From an uncultured Christensenellaceae bacterium (GTDB taxonomy: Bacteria > Bacillota > Clostridia > Christensenellales > Pumilibacteraceae): a DNA stretch of 24,494 nucleotides. The position numbers and the translations under genes were made by a program. Below the pieces are notes generated by a model, which saw only the letters and a list, made by a program, of their open reading frames with translations, was not told the DNA's origin and did not search any database. The stretch covers positions 1-24,494 of the forward strand of contig CAJUPB010000016.1 in the NCBI GenBank assembly GCA_910588155.1, read 5' to 3'. Below are positions 6,312 through 14,055 of the stretch, in pieces (the stretch's first letter is position 1; each line of letters starts with the position of its first letter).

Positions 6312-7706
6312 ATGAAAGACAACGCTTTGGAAAAAACGAAAGCCCTGCTGGAACGTTACGCGAGGGGAAAGAAAATAGCCGTCGCGGTCAGCGGCGGCAA
6401 GGACTCCGTGTGTCTGCTCGATTTGGTGCTTGCCGACCCGAATATCCGAAAGGAGGACGTCGTCGTCGTAAATGTCGACCACGGAATCCGAGGCGAGACC
6501 TCGGCGAGGGACAGCCTTTTCGTTGCCGAGTATTGTAAAAATCGCGGCGTCGAATGTCTTTGCCATAAGACAAGCGTGCCTCGGCTCTGTCGGATGACGG
6601 GCAGGGGCGAAGAGGAAGAAGCGCGCGAATACCGCAGAAAAGTCTTTGCCGAGGTGTGCGAGCGCAGGGGAGTCGAACTCGTGCTGACGGCGCACCACAA
6701 AAGCGACAACGCCGAAACTGTTTTTCTGAATATAATGCGCGGCAGCGGCGCGTCGGGCATAGGCGGAATGGCGTTGTTCTCGGATACGGCGTTTTCGGCG
6801 GGTAAGCTGTTTCGTCCTATGCTGAACAATACCCGCGACGAAATAGACGCATACGCGAGAGCAAACGCGTTGCCGTTCGTGGAGGACGAGAGCAATGACG
6901 ACACAAAGTATTCGCGCAATTTCGTGAGAAAAGAAGTGTTGCCGCTTTTGAATCGAAGATTCAACGCCGAAAACGCTTTGGATACGCTGTCGAAACGTGC
7001 AAGGGAAGACGACGAATTCATAAACAAGTTCGTGGACGAAACCGAAATAGAACGCACGGTCGGCGGCTATAAAGTCAAGACCTCGGTATTTTTTCGGGAG
7101 CCGCCGATAGCGTCCAGATACGCGCTGGCAATGCTTCGCAAACTCACAAACGACTATACGCATAACTCCGTTCAGTCGGTTATGGACTGCGCCCGATTGG
7201 AAAGCGGCGGCAAGCGCGAAATAAGTTCTAAAATCACCGCCGTAAACGAGTACGGCTATGTCGCGCTGTACGAAAATATCCCTGCGCATAATTGCGACTT
7301 CGACTTCGGAATCGGAGATTTCGATTTCGGCTGTTTCACTGCGCGCGTGGAAAGCGCGGAAATAAGCGCAAGCGACGTTTTAGACGCAAGCCGCGGCGAC
7401 AGGGCGGAGTTGAGCCGCACGCTGTTTGCGGACGCCGACAAAGTTCCCGCAACCGCAAGGATAAGAAACCGTTTCGACGGCGACACGTTCCGACCGTTCG
7501 GCGGCGGCGAAAAAAAGCTGAAACATTTTCTCGTAAACACAAAGATTCCGCAGCGGCTGCGCGGCTTCTTGCCGCTGCTTTGCGACGGAAAAAATACGCT
7601 CGCCGTGTTCGGCGCGGAAATATCGCCGCAGCTTGCCGTGGATGAAAACACGAAACGCATATTGAAACTGACGCTTGTCAAAGGCGGTTTTTTGTGGAAA
7701 GAATAG
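6312..7706 (+). CDS. tilS: tRNA(Ile)-lysidine synthase
   Basis: A 464-residue enzyme that converts C34 of tRNA-Ile(CAU) to lysidine, which makes the tRNA read AUA codons. The N-terminal PP-loop ATPase carries SGGKDS at 27-32. NVDHGIRG and the LTAHHKSDNAET segment follow, as does the family motif RNFVRKEVLPLL. The C-terminal tRNA-binding TilS_C domain is seen in RFDGDTFRPFGGGEKKLKHF. Full length for the family. The ATG at 6312 is the first start after the promoter and lacks a Shine-Dalgarno site. The gene overlaps the next by 13 nt, indicating a tilS-methyltransferase-rsmI operon devoted to RNA modification. Confidence 0.95.
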   Translation: MKDNALEKTKALLERYARGKKIAVAVSGGKDSVCLLDLVLADPNIRKEDVVVVNVDHGIRGETSARDSLFVAEYCKNRGVECLCHKTSVPRLCRMTGRGEEEEAREYRRKVFAEVCERRGVELVLTAHHKSDNAETVFLNIMRGSGASGIGGMALFSDTAFSAGKLFRPMLNNTRDEIDAYARANALPFVEDESNDDTKYSRNFVRKEVLPLLNRRFNAENALDTLSKRAREDDEFINKFVDETEIERTVGGYKVKTSVFFREPPIASRYALAMLRKLTNDYTHNSVQSVMDCARLESGGKREISSKITAVNEYGYVALYENIPAHNCDFDFGIGDFDFGCFTARVESAEISASDVLDASRGDRAELSRTLFADADKVPATARIRNRFDGDTFRPFGGGEKKLKHFLVNTKIPQRLRGFLPLLCDGKNTLAVFGAEISPQLAVDENTKRILKLTLVKGGFLWKE

Positions 7707-8377
7707 ACGACTTGCAGTATAAAGGACTCAAACTCATTCAGGACGACGCGCAGTTCTGCTTCGGTTGCGACGCCGTGGAACTTGCGAATTTCGCGGACAG
7801 CGGCAAAAAAGACCGCGCCTGCGACCTCGGTTGCGGCAACGGAATAATCCCCGTGCTTTTAAGCGTAAAAAAGGATATTAACGTCGTCGGCGTGGAGATA
7901 CAGAAAGAGGTCGCCGCTCTTGCGAGACGCAACGTCGAACTCAACGGCTTGACGCAGCGCATCGAAATCGTGAACGCCCGTATGCAGGACTATGCCGCAG
8001 AACGCTCGAACAACGGCGCTTTCGGCGTCGTGACCTGCAATCCGCCGTATCGAAAACGCAATAGCGGTTTGGGTCGGGAAAACAGTTGTATAGCCGTCGC
8101 CCGACAGGAAATCGAAGTGACGCTCGAAGAGGTCGCGGATTGCGCAAAAAGACTGCTCAAAAGCGGCGGCAGATTTTTCACGGTGGGGCAGACCGAGCGT
8201 CTCGCCGAAACGCTGACGCTTTGCGACGCGGCAAGACTGAAACCCAAAGTGTTGCAGATTTTGCGGCCGACCGACAAAAAGCCGCCGCACCTGTTTCTGC
8301 TGAAATGTATAAAGGACGGAGCGGACGGAATGAAAGTCTTGCCGGAACGCGCCGTCAAATCATACGGAATGGAATGA
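7694..8377 (+). CDS. TrmN6-type tRNA (adenine-N6) methyltransferase
   Basis: A 227-residue SAM-dependent methyltransferase. It has the SAM-binding loop DLGCGNG (44-50) and the catalytic NPPY motif (116-119) of N6-adenine/glutamine methyltransferases. The opening IDDLQYKGLKLIQD and the NPPYRK-SGLG pattern match the YfiC/YabB (TrmN6) family, which methylates A37 of tRNA-Val in E. coli. The substrate here is inferred. The start is a GTG overlapping the tilS stop by 13 nt, with a modest AAAGGCGG site upstream. In Bacillus the homologue yabB is followed by yazA and rsmI; here rsmI follows directly and no GIY-YIG gene is present. A relation to general protein or RNA N6-methylases is less likely given the context. 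Confidence 0.87.
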   Translation: MERIDDLQYKGLKLIQDDAQFCFGCDAVELANFADSGKKDRACDLGCGNGIIPVLLSVKKDINVVGVEIQKEVAALARRNVELNGLTQRIEIVNARMQDYAAERSNNGAFGVVTCNPPYRKRNSGLGRENSCIAVARQEIEVTLEEVADCAKRLLKSGGRFFTVGQTERLAETLTLCDAARLKPKVLQILRPTDKKPPHLFLLKCIKDGADGMKVLPERAVKSYGME

Positions 8378-8392
8378 CAGGGAGACCGAAAA

Positions 8393-9196
8393 ATGCTGTA
8401 TATTGTCGCAACGCCGATAGGCAATCTCGGCGAAATAACCTACCGCGCGGTGGAAACGCTGAAAAGCGTGGACTTCGTCGCCGCCGAGGATACGCGCAGA
8501 ACAAGCGAACTGCTGAATAAATACGGAATCAAAAAGCCGCTGATTTCCTATCATAAGTTTTCCGAAAAGGCGTCGTCGGCGGCGATTCTGGACAGATTGG
8601 CAAAAGGTCAAAACGGCGCGCTCGTTTCCGACGCGGGTATGCCGCTGATTTCCGACCCGGGCGGCACGCTCGTGGACGCGCTCGTGGAAAACGGCTTGGA
8701 GTACACGGTCATATCCGGACCCTGCGCTTGCATAAACGCTCTCGTATTGAGCGGGCTGGATTGCTCGTCTTTTATGATGTGCGGCTTTCTTCCCGACAAG
8801 ACGGGGGAGAGAATCAAACTGATGGAAAAAATCGCGGACGTGGAAAGCACGCTCGTGTTCTACTGCCCTCCGCACGACGTGTTGGAAAACCTCGATTTTC
8901 TGTATAGACATCTCGGCGGCAGAAAGGCGAGCGTCGTGCGCGAGATAAGCAAATTGCACGAACAGGTTATTCGCGGACGGCTGGGCAGCTTTCCCGAGTT
9001 CACCGTCAAAGGCGAAATGGTCGTCGTCGTGGAAAAGGCGAAGAGCCGCGCCGACAAGCTGTCGGCAATGAGCGTGACGGAACACGTCAGACACTATATG
9101 AGCCTCGGCTACGACAAGAAGGAAGCAATCAAAAAGACGGCTTCCGACCGCAAAGTCGCAAAGTCCGAAATCTATGCCGAGACTTTGAGTTTATAG
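8393..9196 (+). CDS. rsmI: 16S rRNA (cytidine-1402-2'-O)-methyltransferase
   Basis: A 267-residue tetrapyrrole-methylase-fold enzyme that adds the 2'-O-methyl group to C1402 in the ribosomal P site. Diagnostic motifs are ATPIGNL (6-12), AEDTRRT (31-37) and LVSDAGMPLISDPG (77-90), followed by the GPCA loop. The C-terminal 50 residues contain the small helical DKKEAIKKTA...SEIY module common in RsmI. AGGGAG at 8379-8384 lies 8 nt before the ATG. It is separated from the preceding methyltransferase by 15 bases and closes the tilS operon. No terminator is visible after it; the next promoter begins 12 bases downstream. Confidence 0.96.
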   Translation: MLYIVATPIGNLGEITYRAVETLKSVDFVAAEDTRRTSELLNKYGIKKPLISYHKFSEKASSAAILDRLAKGQNGALVSDAGMPLISDPGGTLVDALVENGLEYTVISGPCACINALVLSGLDCSSFMMCGFLPDKTGERIKLMEKIADVESTLVFYCPPHDVLENLDFLYRHLGGRKASVVREISKLHEQVIRGRLGSFPEFTVKGEMVVVVEKAKSRADKLSAMSVTEHVRHYMSLGYDKKEAIKKTASDRKVAKSEIYAETLSL

Positions 9197-9207
9197 CCGA
9201 AACCCGC

Positions 9208-9236
9208 TTGACTTTCAAAGCCGATTTTGATATACT
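9208..9236 (+). promoter_or_regulatory. sigma-A promoter of the tetR-dnaA operon
   Basis: TTGACT at 9208-9213, 17 bp, TATACT at 9231-9236. The expected start is near 9243, leaving a leader of about 65 nt rich in T. A short CCCGA/TCGGG inverted repeat lies in the leader. Confidence 0.75.
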
Positions 9237-9308
9237 AAAAGTCCCGATTTTATTTTTATTTTCGCTTTTCGGGCAAGAGAAATACAACCACGGGAGAATA
9301 CATATCCT

Positions 9309-9899
9309 ATGCAGTACAAGAAGAAAGAGATAAACGAAAAGATACTCGCGGCAGGCAGAAAGGAATATTTCGAAAAGGGATACCGCGGCGGAAACATAAG
9401 CGCGATTGCGGAAAACGCAGGCGTGCCCGTCGGCAATCTCTACCGTTACTACGACGGCAAAATGGGACTTTTGACCGCGATTGTCAAACCGGCTTATACG
9501 CAGATTCCGAAGATGATTGACGAACTGTTTTCCACCTGTGACAGGGATGCGAACAACAGCGCGCGCCTTTTAACGGGCAAACTTTCGGAGATGTTCGAAA
9601 AGTACGGCGAGGATATTCTGATACTCGTGGATAAGTGCGCTTCCACGAGATACGAGGACTTTTTCGAAAAACTTATAGACAGATGCGACTCTCTGCTTTT
9701 AAAGAATTTTTTCGAGCAGCCGACCGAAAGCGACCTGCTGTTTTGCCATACGGTGGTGCGCTCTTTCATAACTTCCGTATTCGACGTTCTGCGCAAAAGA
9801 ATGTCGAAAGAGGAAACCGAAACTCTGCTCGAAAGACTGTTGCTGTTCTACTTCGCGGACATCGAAAACCGCATTCGCGGAGGTGAAAATGAGCAGTAA
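9309..9899 (+). CDS. TetR-family transcriptional regulator
   Basis: A 196-residue protein with the N-terminal TetR helix-turn-helix at about residues 8-55 (INEKILAAGRKEYFEKG, then ISAIAENAGVPVGNLYRYY with the usual GNLYRYF-like recognition helix end). The ligand-binding C-terminal domain is divergent, as usual for the family, so no ligand can be inferred. GGGAG at 9292-9296 is a slightly distant (12 nt) ribosome binding site. The last 11 bases overlap the start of dnaA, and the dnaA ribosome binding site lies inside this gene. That makes co-transcription and translational coupling with dnaA very likely, which is an uncommon neighbour for the replication initiator. No TetR-type operator was recognised with confidence. 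Confidence 0.88.
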   Translation: MQYKKKEINEKILAAGRKEYFEKGYRGGNISAIAENAGVPVGNLYRYYDGKMGLLTAIVKPAYTQIPKMIDELFSTCDRDANNSARLLTGKLSEMFEKYGEDILILVDKCASTRYEDFFEKLIDRCDSLLLKNFFEQPTESDLLFCHTVVRSFITSVFDVLRKRMSKEETETLLERLLLFYFADIENRIRGGENEQ

Positions 9900-11241
9900 C
9901 GCAAGAGAAATATGGCAGCAGATGCTCGGCAAGCTGGAAACGGTTTTGAGCATCGTCGACTTCGACGTTTGGATAACCAGACTCGAACCCGTTGCGATAA
10001 GCGGCTCCAAACTCGTCCTGCTCGCCCCGAGCAAGCCGAACAAGGATTTTATCGACTCGCATTACCGCCCGCTGATAATGAGCATTATGAGCGGAATAAA
10101 CCCGCTTCTGACGGAGTTCGAGATAATAGAACCGAGCGAAAAAGATAAGTACGACGAGCAGGCAAACACGCAGGTCGTGGACGAAAAAGAGCCGCAGCAT
10201 CGTATGGATGCGATGGTCATAAACCCGAAGTACAACTTCGAAAATTTCGTCGTCGGCAAGTCCAATCAGTTCGTATACGCGGCGGCACGGGCGGTGTCCG
10301 AAGACCCGGGTCAGAGATATAATCCGCTGTTCATATACGGCGGCGTGGGACTCGGCAAAACGCATATAATGCACGCGATAGGCAATTGGCTGCGCGCCAC
10401 CAGACCCGACTTGAAAGTGCTGTACGTGTCCAGCGAAAAGTTCGTGAACGAGTTTATCGCGTCGATAAGAGCCACAAAGGGAACAAGCAATTTCTTCCGC
10501 GACAAGTACAGAAATGCGGACGTGCTGATGATTGACGACATACAGTTCATCGCGGGCAAGGAAGCCACGCAGGAAGAAATGTTCCACACATTCAACGACT
10601 TGTACCAGTCGAATAAGCAACTGATAATGACGTCGGACAGACCGCCGAAAGAGATACCCGACTTGGAAGAAAGACTGCGTTCGCGGTTCGAGTGGGGAAT
10701 GATTGCCGACATACAGCCGCCCGATTTGGAAACGCGAATTGCGATATTGCAGAAGAAAGCGCAGCTCGACAAACATATTCTGCCAATGGAAGTGCTGACG
10801 TTTATGGCGGAAAAAATGGATAAGAATATCCGCGAAATGGAAAGCCTCTTGAACAAAGTGATTTTCCTGTCGATGCTGTCGGAAAAGCCGCCGACGGTGG
10901 AACTCGTCAAGGACGCGCTGAAAGATTACGGCGACGGCAGCGAGGGAGCAAGCGTGACCGCCGACGACATAGTGGAAGCCACTTGCAAATATTTCAGGGT
11001 GTCGAGAGAGGATTTGACGGGCAAGAAAAAGACCAAAGAAATCGTCGAACCCAGACAGCTCTGTATATATCTGATAACCGATATGCTGGATTTGCCGCTC
11101 GCCACGATAGGCAATATGTTCGGCGGCAGAGACCACACCACGGTTATGCACGCGCGCGACAAGATGAGCGAAAAGGTCGCGTCCGTACAGCGCTTGAAGA
11201 CGGCGGCAAGCGATATACGCGATTTGGTAAAGAGACAGTGA
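9889..11241 (+). CDS. dnaA: chromosomal replication initiator protein DnaA
   Basis: A 450-residue AAA+ initiator that melts oriC. Domain I is about 1-80, with a short linker domain II of roughly 30 residues. The AAA+ domain has Walker A GGVGLGKT (151-158), Walker B VLMIDDIQF (212-220) and the arginine segment SRFEWG (265-270). Domain IV carries the DnaA-box signature GGRDHTTVMHA (412-422). All key motifs are intact. The ATG at 9889 is chosen rather than a GTG at 9883, because that GTG lies within the GGAGGT ribosome binding site (9879-9884). It overlaps tetR by 11 nt. The gene is followed by rpmE rather than dnaN, and I saw no DnaA-box cluster near it, so it does not appear to mark the origin here. 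Confidence 0.97.
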   Translation: MSSNAREIWQQMLGKLETVLSIVDFDVWITRLEPVAISGSKLVLLAPSKPNKDFIDSHYRPLIMSIMSGINPLLTEFEIIEPSEKDKYDEQANTQVVDEKEPQHRMDAMVINPKYNFENFVVGKSNQFVYAAARAVSEDPGQRYNPLFIYGGVGLGKTHIMHAIGNWLRATRPDLKVLYVSSEKFVNEFIASIRATKGTSNFFRDKYRNADVLMIDDIQFIAGKEATQEEMFHTFNDLYQSNKQLIMTSDRPPKEIPDLEERLRSRFEWGMIADIQPPDLETRIAILQKKAQLDKHILPMEVLTFMAEKMDKNIREMESLLNKVIFLSMLSEKPPTVELVKDALKDYGDGSEGASVTADDIVEATCKYFRVSREDLTGKKKTKEIVEPRQLCIYLITDMLDLPLATIGNMFGGRDHTTVMHARDKMSEKVASVQRLKTAASDIRDLVKRQ

Positions 11242-11285
11242 CCGGCAGCAAAAGATAAACGGCATAGGCCGTCGAACGGGCACGG

Positions 11286-11320
11286 CGGTGCCGTTTGCGG
11301 ATAAACCGCATTTTGTGCCG
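11286..11320 (+). terminator. possible weak terminator after dnaA
   Basis: TGCGG (11296-11300), ATAAA loop, CCGCA (11306-11310), then TTTTG. A second small hairpin (GGCAC/GTGCC) lies just upstream. The stem is short and the T-run is only four bases, so function is uncertain. Confidence 0.35.
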
Positions 11321-11375
11321 CTTGCGAAATAACTGTCGGAAAAATAAGCGTTTGAAAATGCCGAGTGAAAAATAC

Positions 11376-11405
11376 TTGACAAACATATAAAAAGACTGCT
11401 ATAAT
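11376..11405 (+). promoter_or_regulatory. sigma-A promoter of rpmE
   Basis: TTGACA at 11376-11381 and TATAAT at 11400-11405 with an 18-bp spacer. Predicted start is near 11412, giving a leader of about 25 nt that carries AGGAGGT at 11422-11428. Confidence 0.82.
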
Positions 11406-11436
11406 AACAAAGATTGAGTTTAGGAGGTTAAAGACC

Positions 11437-11649
11437 GTGAAACAAGATATACATCCCGATTACCACGAGGTAAAAGCCGTCTGCGCTTGCGGAGCCGAGT
11501 TCATAACGGGCACGACGAAGAAAGGCGACGTTTTAAAGGTTGACGTTTGCAGCAAATGCCATCCGTTCTATACCGGCAAGCAGAAGCACGTCGACAGCGG
11601 CGGAAGAATCGACAAGTTCAACAAGCGTTACGGCAATAAACAGCAGTAG
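11437..11649 (+). CDS. rpmE: 50S ribosomal protein bL31, zinc-binding form
   Basis: A 70-residue bL31 with the N-terminal MKQDIHPDYHEVK typical of the family. Four cysteines, Cys16, Cys18, Cys38 and Cys41, fit the C+ zinc-binding paralogue used under zinc sufficiency. The C-terminal HVDSGGRIDKFNKRY is the usual ribosome-binding tail. The start is GTG, with a full AGGAGGT site at 11422-11428, 8 nt upstream. The gene has its own promoter and terminator. I saw no Zur-like operator. Confidence 0.96.
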   Translation: MKQDIHPDYHEVKAVCACGAEFITGTTKKGDVLKVDVCSKCHPFYTGKQKHVDSGGRIDKFNKRYGNKQQ

Positions 11650-11662
11650 GTTATTCGAAAAC

Positions 11663-11715
11663 AAAGAACCGTTTTTTCCGACAGGGGTTTGGCGTGGAAA
11701 GGCGGTTCTTTTTTT
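11663..11715 (+). terminator. intrinsic terminator of rpmE
   Basis: AAAGAACCG (11663-11671) pairs with CGGTTCTTT (11703-11711). An inner TTTTCC/GGAAA pairing extends the stem, and T7 follows at 11709-11715. Repeat copy E begins 6 bases later. Confidence 0.8.
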
Positions 11716-11720
11716 ATCCC

Positions 11721-11842
11721 TGACGGGTTATAAGCTTCGCATTGCGTCGTCAGGCTTGCGTTTTTGCTTCGGTTGCGTACGTCAGTGTACGCGCCCTCGC
11801 AAAATTCGCGCCTTCCTTGCACTGCTCGCTTCTAACCCGTCA
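11721..11842 (+). repeat. interspersed hairpin repeat, copy E
   Basis: 122 bp. Outer arms TGACGGGTTATAAGC and GCTTCTAACCCGTCA pair with one mismatch, and one further flanking C-G pair extends them. Middle arms are TTTTGC and GCAAAA, and the inner hairpin is GCGTAC-gtcagt-GTACGC. This is the cleanest full-length copy in the window. Confidence 0.9.
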
Positions 11843-11849
11843 GGACGGT

Positions 11850-11925
11850 TTCGACCAAACGCGAGTCGTCGCTGCGCCGCGAACGGCAAGAGCCGTTCTT
11901 GCTTGCTTGTCACGACTCGGTCGAA
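11850..11925 (+). other. three-tier nested hairpin
   Basis: Three consecutive perfect 7-bp stems nest within 76 bases: TTCGACC (11850-11856) with GGTCGAA (11919-11925), GAGTCGT (11863-11869) with ACGACTC (11912-11918), and GAACGGC (11881-11887) with GCCGTTC (11892-11898) around an AAGA loop. The layout repeats the outer/middle/inner plan of the interspersed family with unrelated arms, so it may be a highly diverged member. The T-run after it is too weak for a terminator. Confidence 0.7.
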
Positions 11926-11972
11926 CTCATAAATGACTCGCCTGCACGGCTCGTGTATTTAAACACTTAATT

Positions 11973-12056
11973 TGTCAAGTAACCGTCGGGCTGATATGTT
12001 CGCGTGGCGGAAAGAAGATACTTGCTTTCCTTGCACTGCTCGCTTCTGACTTGTCA
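11973..12056 (+). repeat. interspersed hairpin repeat, copy F (internally deleted)
   Basis: The right half (CTTGCTTTCCTTGCACTGCT, then CGCTTCTGACTTGTCA) matches other copies. The left arm is reduced to TGTCAAGT, which pairs with ACTTGTCA except at one position. The inner hairpin region is missing. Confidence 0.6.
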
Positions 12057-12097
12057 GGACAGCAATGACCGAACTTGACATTTGGATTTGCAAGACA

Positions 12098-12178
12098 TCG
12101 TCAGGCTTGCGTTTTTGCTTCGGTTGCGTACGCAAAGTGTATTCCTTGCAATCGCAAAGCTTGTTGCGTCATAGAAGC
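12098..12178 (+). repeat. interspersed hairpin repeat, copy G (degenerate)
   Basis: It shares TCGTCAGGCTTGCGTTTTTG and the following TTCGGTTGCGTACG with other copies, but the inner hairpin is eroded (GTAC then GTGTAT). TTGCG (12107-12111) and CGCAA (12144-12148) can pair. Copies E-G and the 11850-11925 hairpin fill most of the 615-base gap between rpmE and the next gene; no gene is supported there. Confidence 0.6.
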
Positions 12179-12264
12179 GCACGGCAGAATATATTTGCAC
12201 TGTACCGAAATCGATGTCGGACAATGTTTGCAGTTTGTTTTGAAATAACAGAAAGAGGCACAAA

Positions 12265-14052
12265 TTGAAAGAGAAAAAAGACAAAAAGAAACAACTCGTC
12301 AAAAAGACGCTGATAGGCGGACAGGCGCTTATGGAAGGCGTGCTGATGCGCGGCAGAACGGCGGAGGCTATGGCGGTCAGAACGCCGGACGGCGGTATCG
12401 CTTTGCAGACGCGCAGGCTGTCCTCAAAGGGCGGCCGGTACAGGTGCATACCGATTTTGCGCGGCGTCGTGTCGTTTGTCGTAAGCCTCGTCAGCGGTAT
12501 GAAATCGCTGTTTGCGTCGGCAAAAGTCAGCGGAGAGGAAGAGGAAACACCGGGCGGCGGCGCAATGTTTTTCGCCGCATTCGTCGGCGTTCTGCTCGCG
12601 GTGGGACTGTTCATTCTTTTGCCGTCCTTTCTCACGTCGCTGATAGAAAAGGCAGTGGCTCTTTCGCCGCTTGTGTCGGGACTCATAGAGGGCGGCATAA
12701 GAATAGTGCTGTTTATCGGCTATCTGCTGCTTGTGTCGTGCTTGAAGGATATCCGCCGCACGTTTATGTATCACGGCGCGGAACACAGAACGATAAACTG
12801 TTACGAAAAGGGATTGGATATGACTGTGGAGAACGTGCAGAAATGCTCGACCCGTCATAACCGTTGCGGCACCACGTTTTTGTTTTTGGTGGTTATCATA
12901 AGCATATTGACGTTCGCGCTGACCAATTGGCTGCTGTCGCTGACGGGTCTGGAAATAATGGGCAACGCTTTCGTCAAAATGGGCGTGCGCCTCGCACTGC
13001 TTCCGATAGTCGCAGGCGTGTCGTACGAGGTGTTGCGCTTTTTGGCGTGGCTGCCCGACAATTGGTTTGTAAACGCTCTGCGCGCTCCGGGTCTTGCTTT
13101 GCAAAGACTGACGACCTATCCGCCCGACGACTCTATGGCGGAAGTGGCGTTGAAGAGCTTTCTCGCTGTGCTGGAAATGGACGAAAATCCCGACGTCAAA
13201 GAAGTCAAATTTTTCGAACGCCCGTTCGAGGAACTCAAAAAGGAACTGACGGAAAAACTTGCTGCGGCAGGCAAGGATGCCAAAGATTTCGACTGTATTC
13301 TCGCGGACATTCTCAGTTTGAAAAGGGGACAGCTTTTCAAAGTCACGAAACTCTCTGCGGACGATTGCAGAAAGCTGACAAACTGCGTCCGCCGCAGAGC
13401 TTCGGGCGAACCGCTCGATTACGTTCTCGGACATACGGAGTTTTTCGGAGTGGACTTGAAAGTCGGTCGCGGAGTGCTTTGCCCCCGTCCAGAAACCGAA
13501 TTGCTCGTTGAAAAAGCGGTCGAATATTTGAACGGCAGAAACCTCAAAACCCTCGATTTGTGTACGGGCAGCGGCTGTATCGCGGCTGCGTTGAAGAGCC
13601 GCGGTGCAAACGTTTTCGCGTCGGATATAGACGATGCCGCGCTGAAAACGGCAAGAGAAAACCTGACGAAACTCGGCGTCGAGGTGATAAAGAGCGATAT
13701 GCTCGACGGCGTGGGCGGCGGCTACGAACTCATAGTGAGCAACCCCCCGTATATAAAGTCGAAAGATTTGGCGTCGCTGTCGGAGGAAGTCAAAAACGAA
13801 CCGCTTGTCGCGCTGGACGGCGGAGAGGACGGACTCGATTTCTACCTGAAAATCGCGGACGGACTGAAAGGCGTACTCGCAAACGGCGGCGCGCTGTTTA
13901 TGGAAATCGGTTACGACATAGGCGAAAGCGCGGCGGAAATTTTCCGACCGCTGTTCGAATCCGTGAGATTGGAAAAGGACTATTCCGACCTCGACCGCTT
14001 TTTGATTTGCACGGGCTATGTCGGCGGCGAAAAAAAGGAAATCGGAGAATAA
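12265..14052 (+). CDS. prmC: fusion of a DUF1385 membrane protein and release-factor glutamine methyltransferase PrmC
   Basis: 595 residues in two parts. Residues about 12-300 are a DUF1385 integral membrane domain: GGQALMEGVLMRG near the start, hydrophobic segments near 100-122, 145-163, 206-226 and 242-262, and the conserved HGAEHRTINCYE (170-181). Its function is unknown. Residues about 315-590 are a PrmC/HemK methyltransferase with GEPLDYVLG, CPRPETE (406-412), the SAM loop LDLCTGSGC (430-438) and catalytic NPPY (493-496). It methylates the GGQ glutamine of release factors, and prfA starts 3 bases after its stop. The start is TTG with AGAGG at 12254-12258, 6 nt upstream. The two activities are usually separate genes in Clostridia, so this single frame is notable. 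A missed frameshift is unlikely because the joining segment reads as continuous hydrophilic protein. Confidence 0.92.
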   Translation: MKEKKDKKKQLVKKTLIGGQALMEGVLMRGRTAEAMAVRTPDGGIALQTRRLSSKGGRYRCIPILRGVVSFVVSLVSGMKSLFASAKVSGEEEETPGGGAMFFAAFVGVLLAVGLFILLPSFLTSLIEKAVALSPLVSGLIEGGIRIVLFIGYLLLVSCLKDIRRTFMYHGAEHRTINCYEKGLDMTVENVQKCSTRHNRCGTTFLFLVVIISILTFALTNWLLSLTGLEIMGNAFVKMGVRLALLPIVAGVSYEVLRFLAWLPDNWFVNALRAPGLALQRLTTYPPDDSMAEVALKSFLAVLEMDENPDVKEVKFFERPFEELKKELTEKLAAAGKDAKDFDCILADILSLKRGQLFKVTKLSADDCRKLTNCVRRRASGEPLDYVLGHTEFFGVDLKVGRGVLCPRPETELLVEKAVEYLNGRNLKTLDLCTGSGCIAAALKSRGANVFASDIDDAALKTARENLTKLGVEVIKSDMLDGVGGGYELIVSNPPYIKSKDLASLSEEVKNEPLVALDGGEDGLDFYLKIADGLKGVLANGGALFMEIGYDIGESAAEIFRPLFESVRLEKDYSDLDRFLICTGYVGGEKKEIGE

Positions 14053-14055
14053 GAT

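Noticed and set aside
9889..11436. Replication origin next to dnaA
   Set aside because: No cluster of DnaA boxes or AT-rich unwinding region was seen, and dnaN is not adjacent.
11721..11842. Integron attC site
   Set aside because: attC sites are also fold-conserved palindromes at gene ends, but the simple-site motifs GTTRRRY and RYYYAAC are not matched, no integrase is present, and the genes are core housekeeping genes.
11540..11932. Open frames in the rpmE-prmC gap (also those at 5774-6322 and 22861-23247)
   Set aside because: They are read from copies of the hairpin repeat, so their similar peptides reflect repeat sequence. They lack ribosome binding sites.
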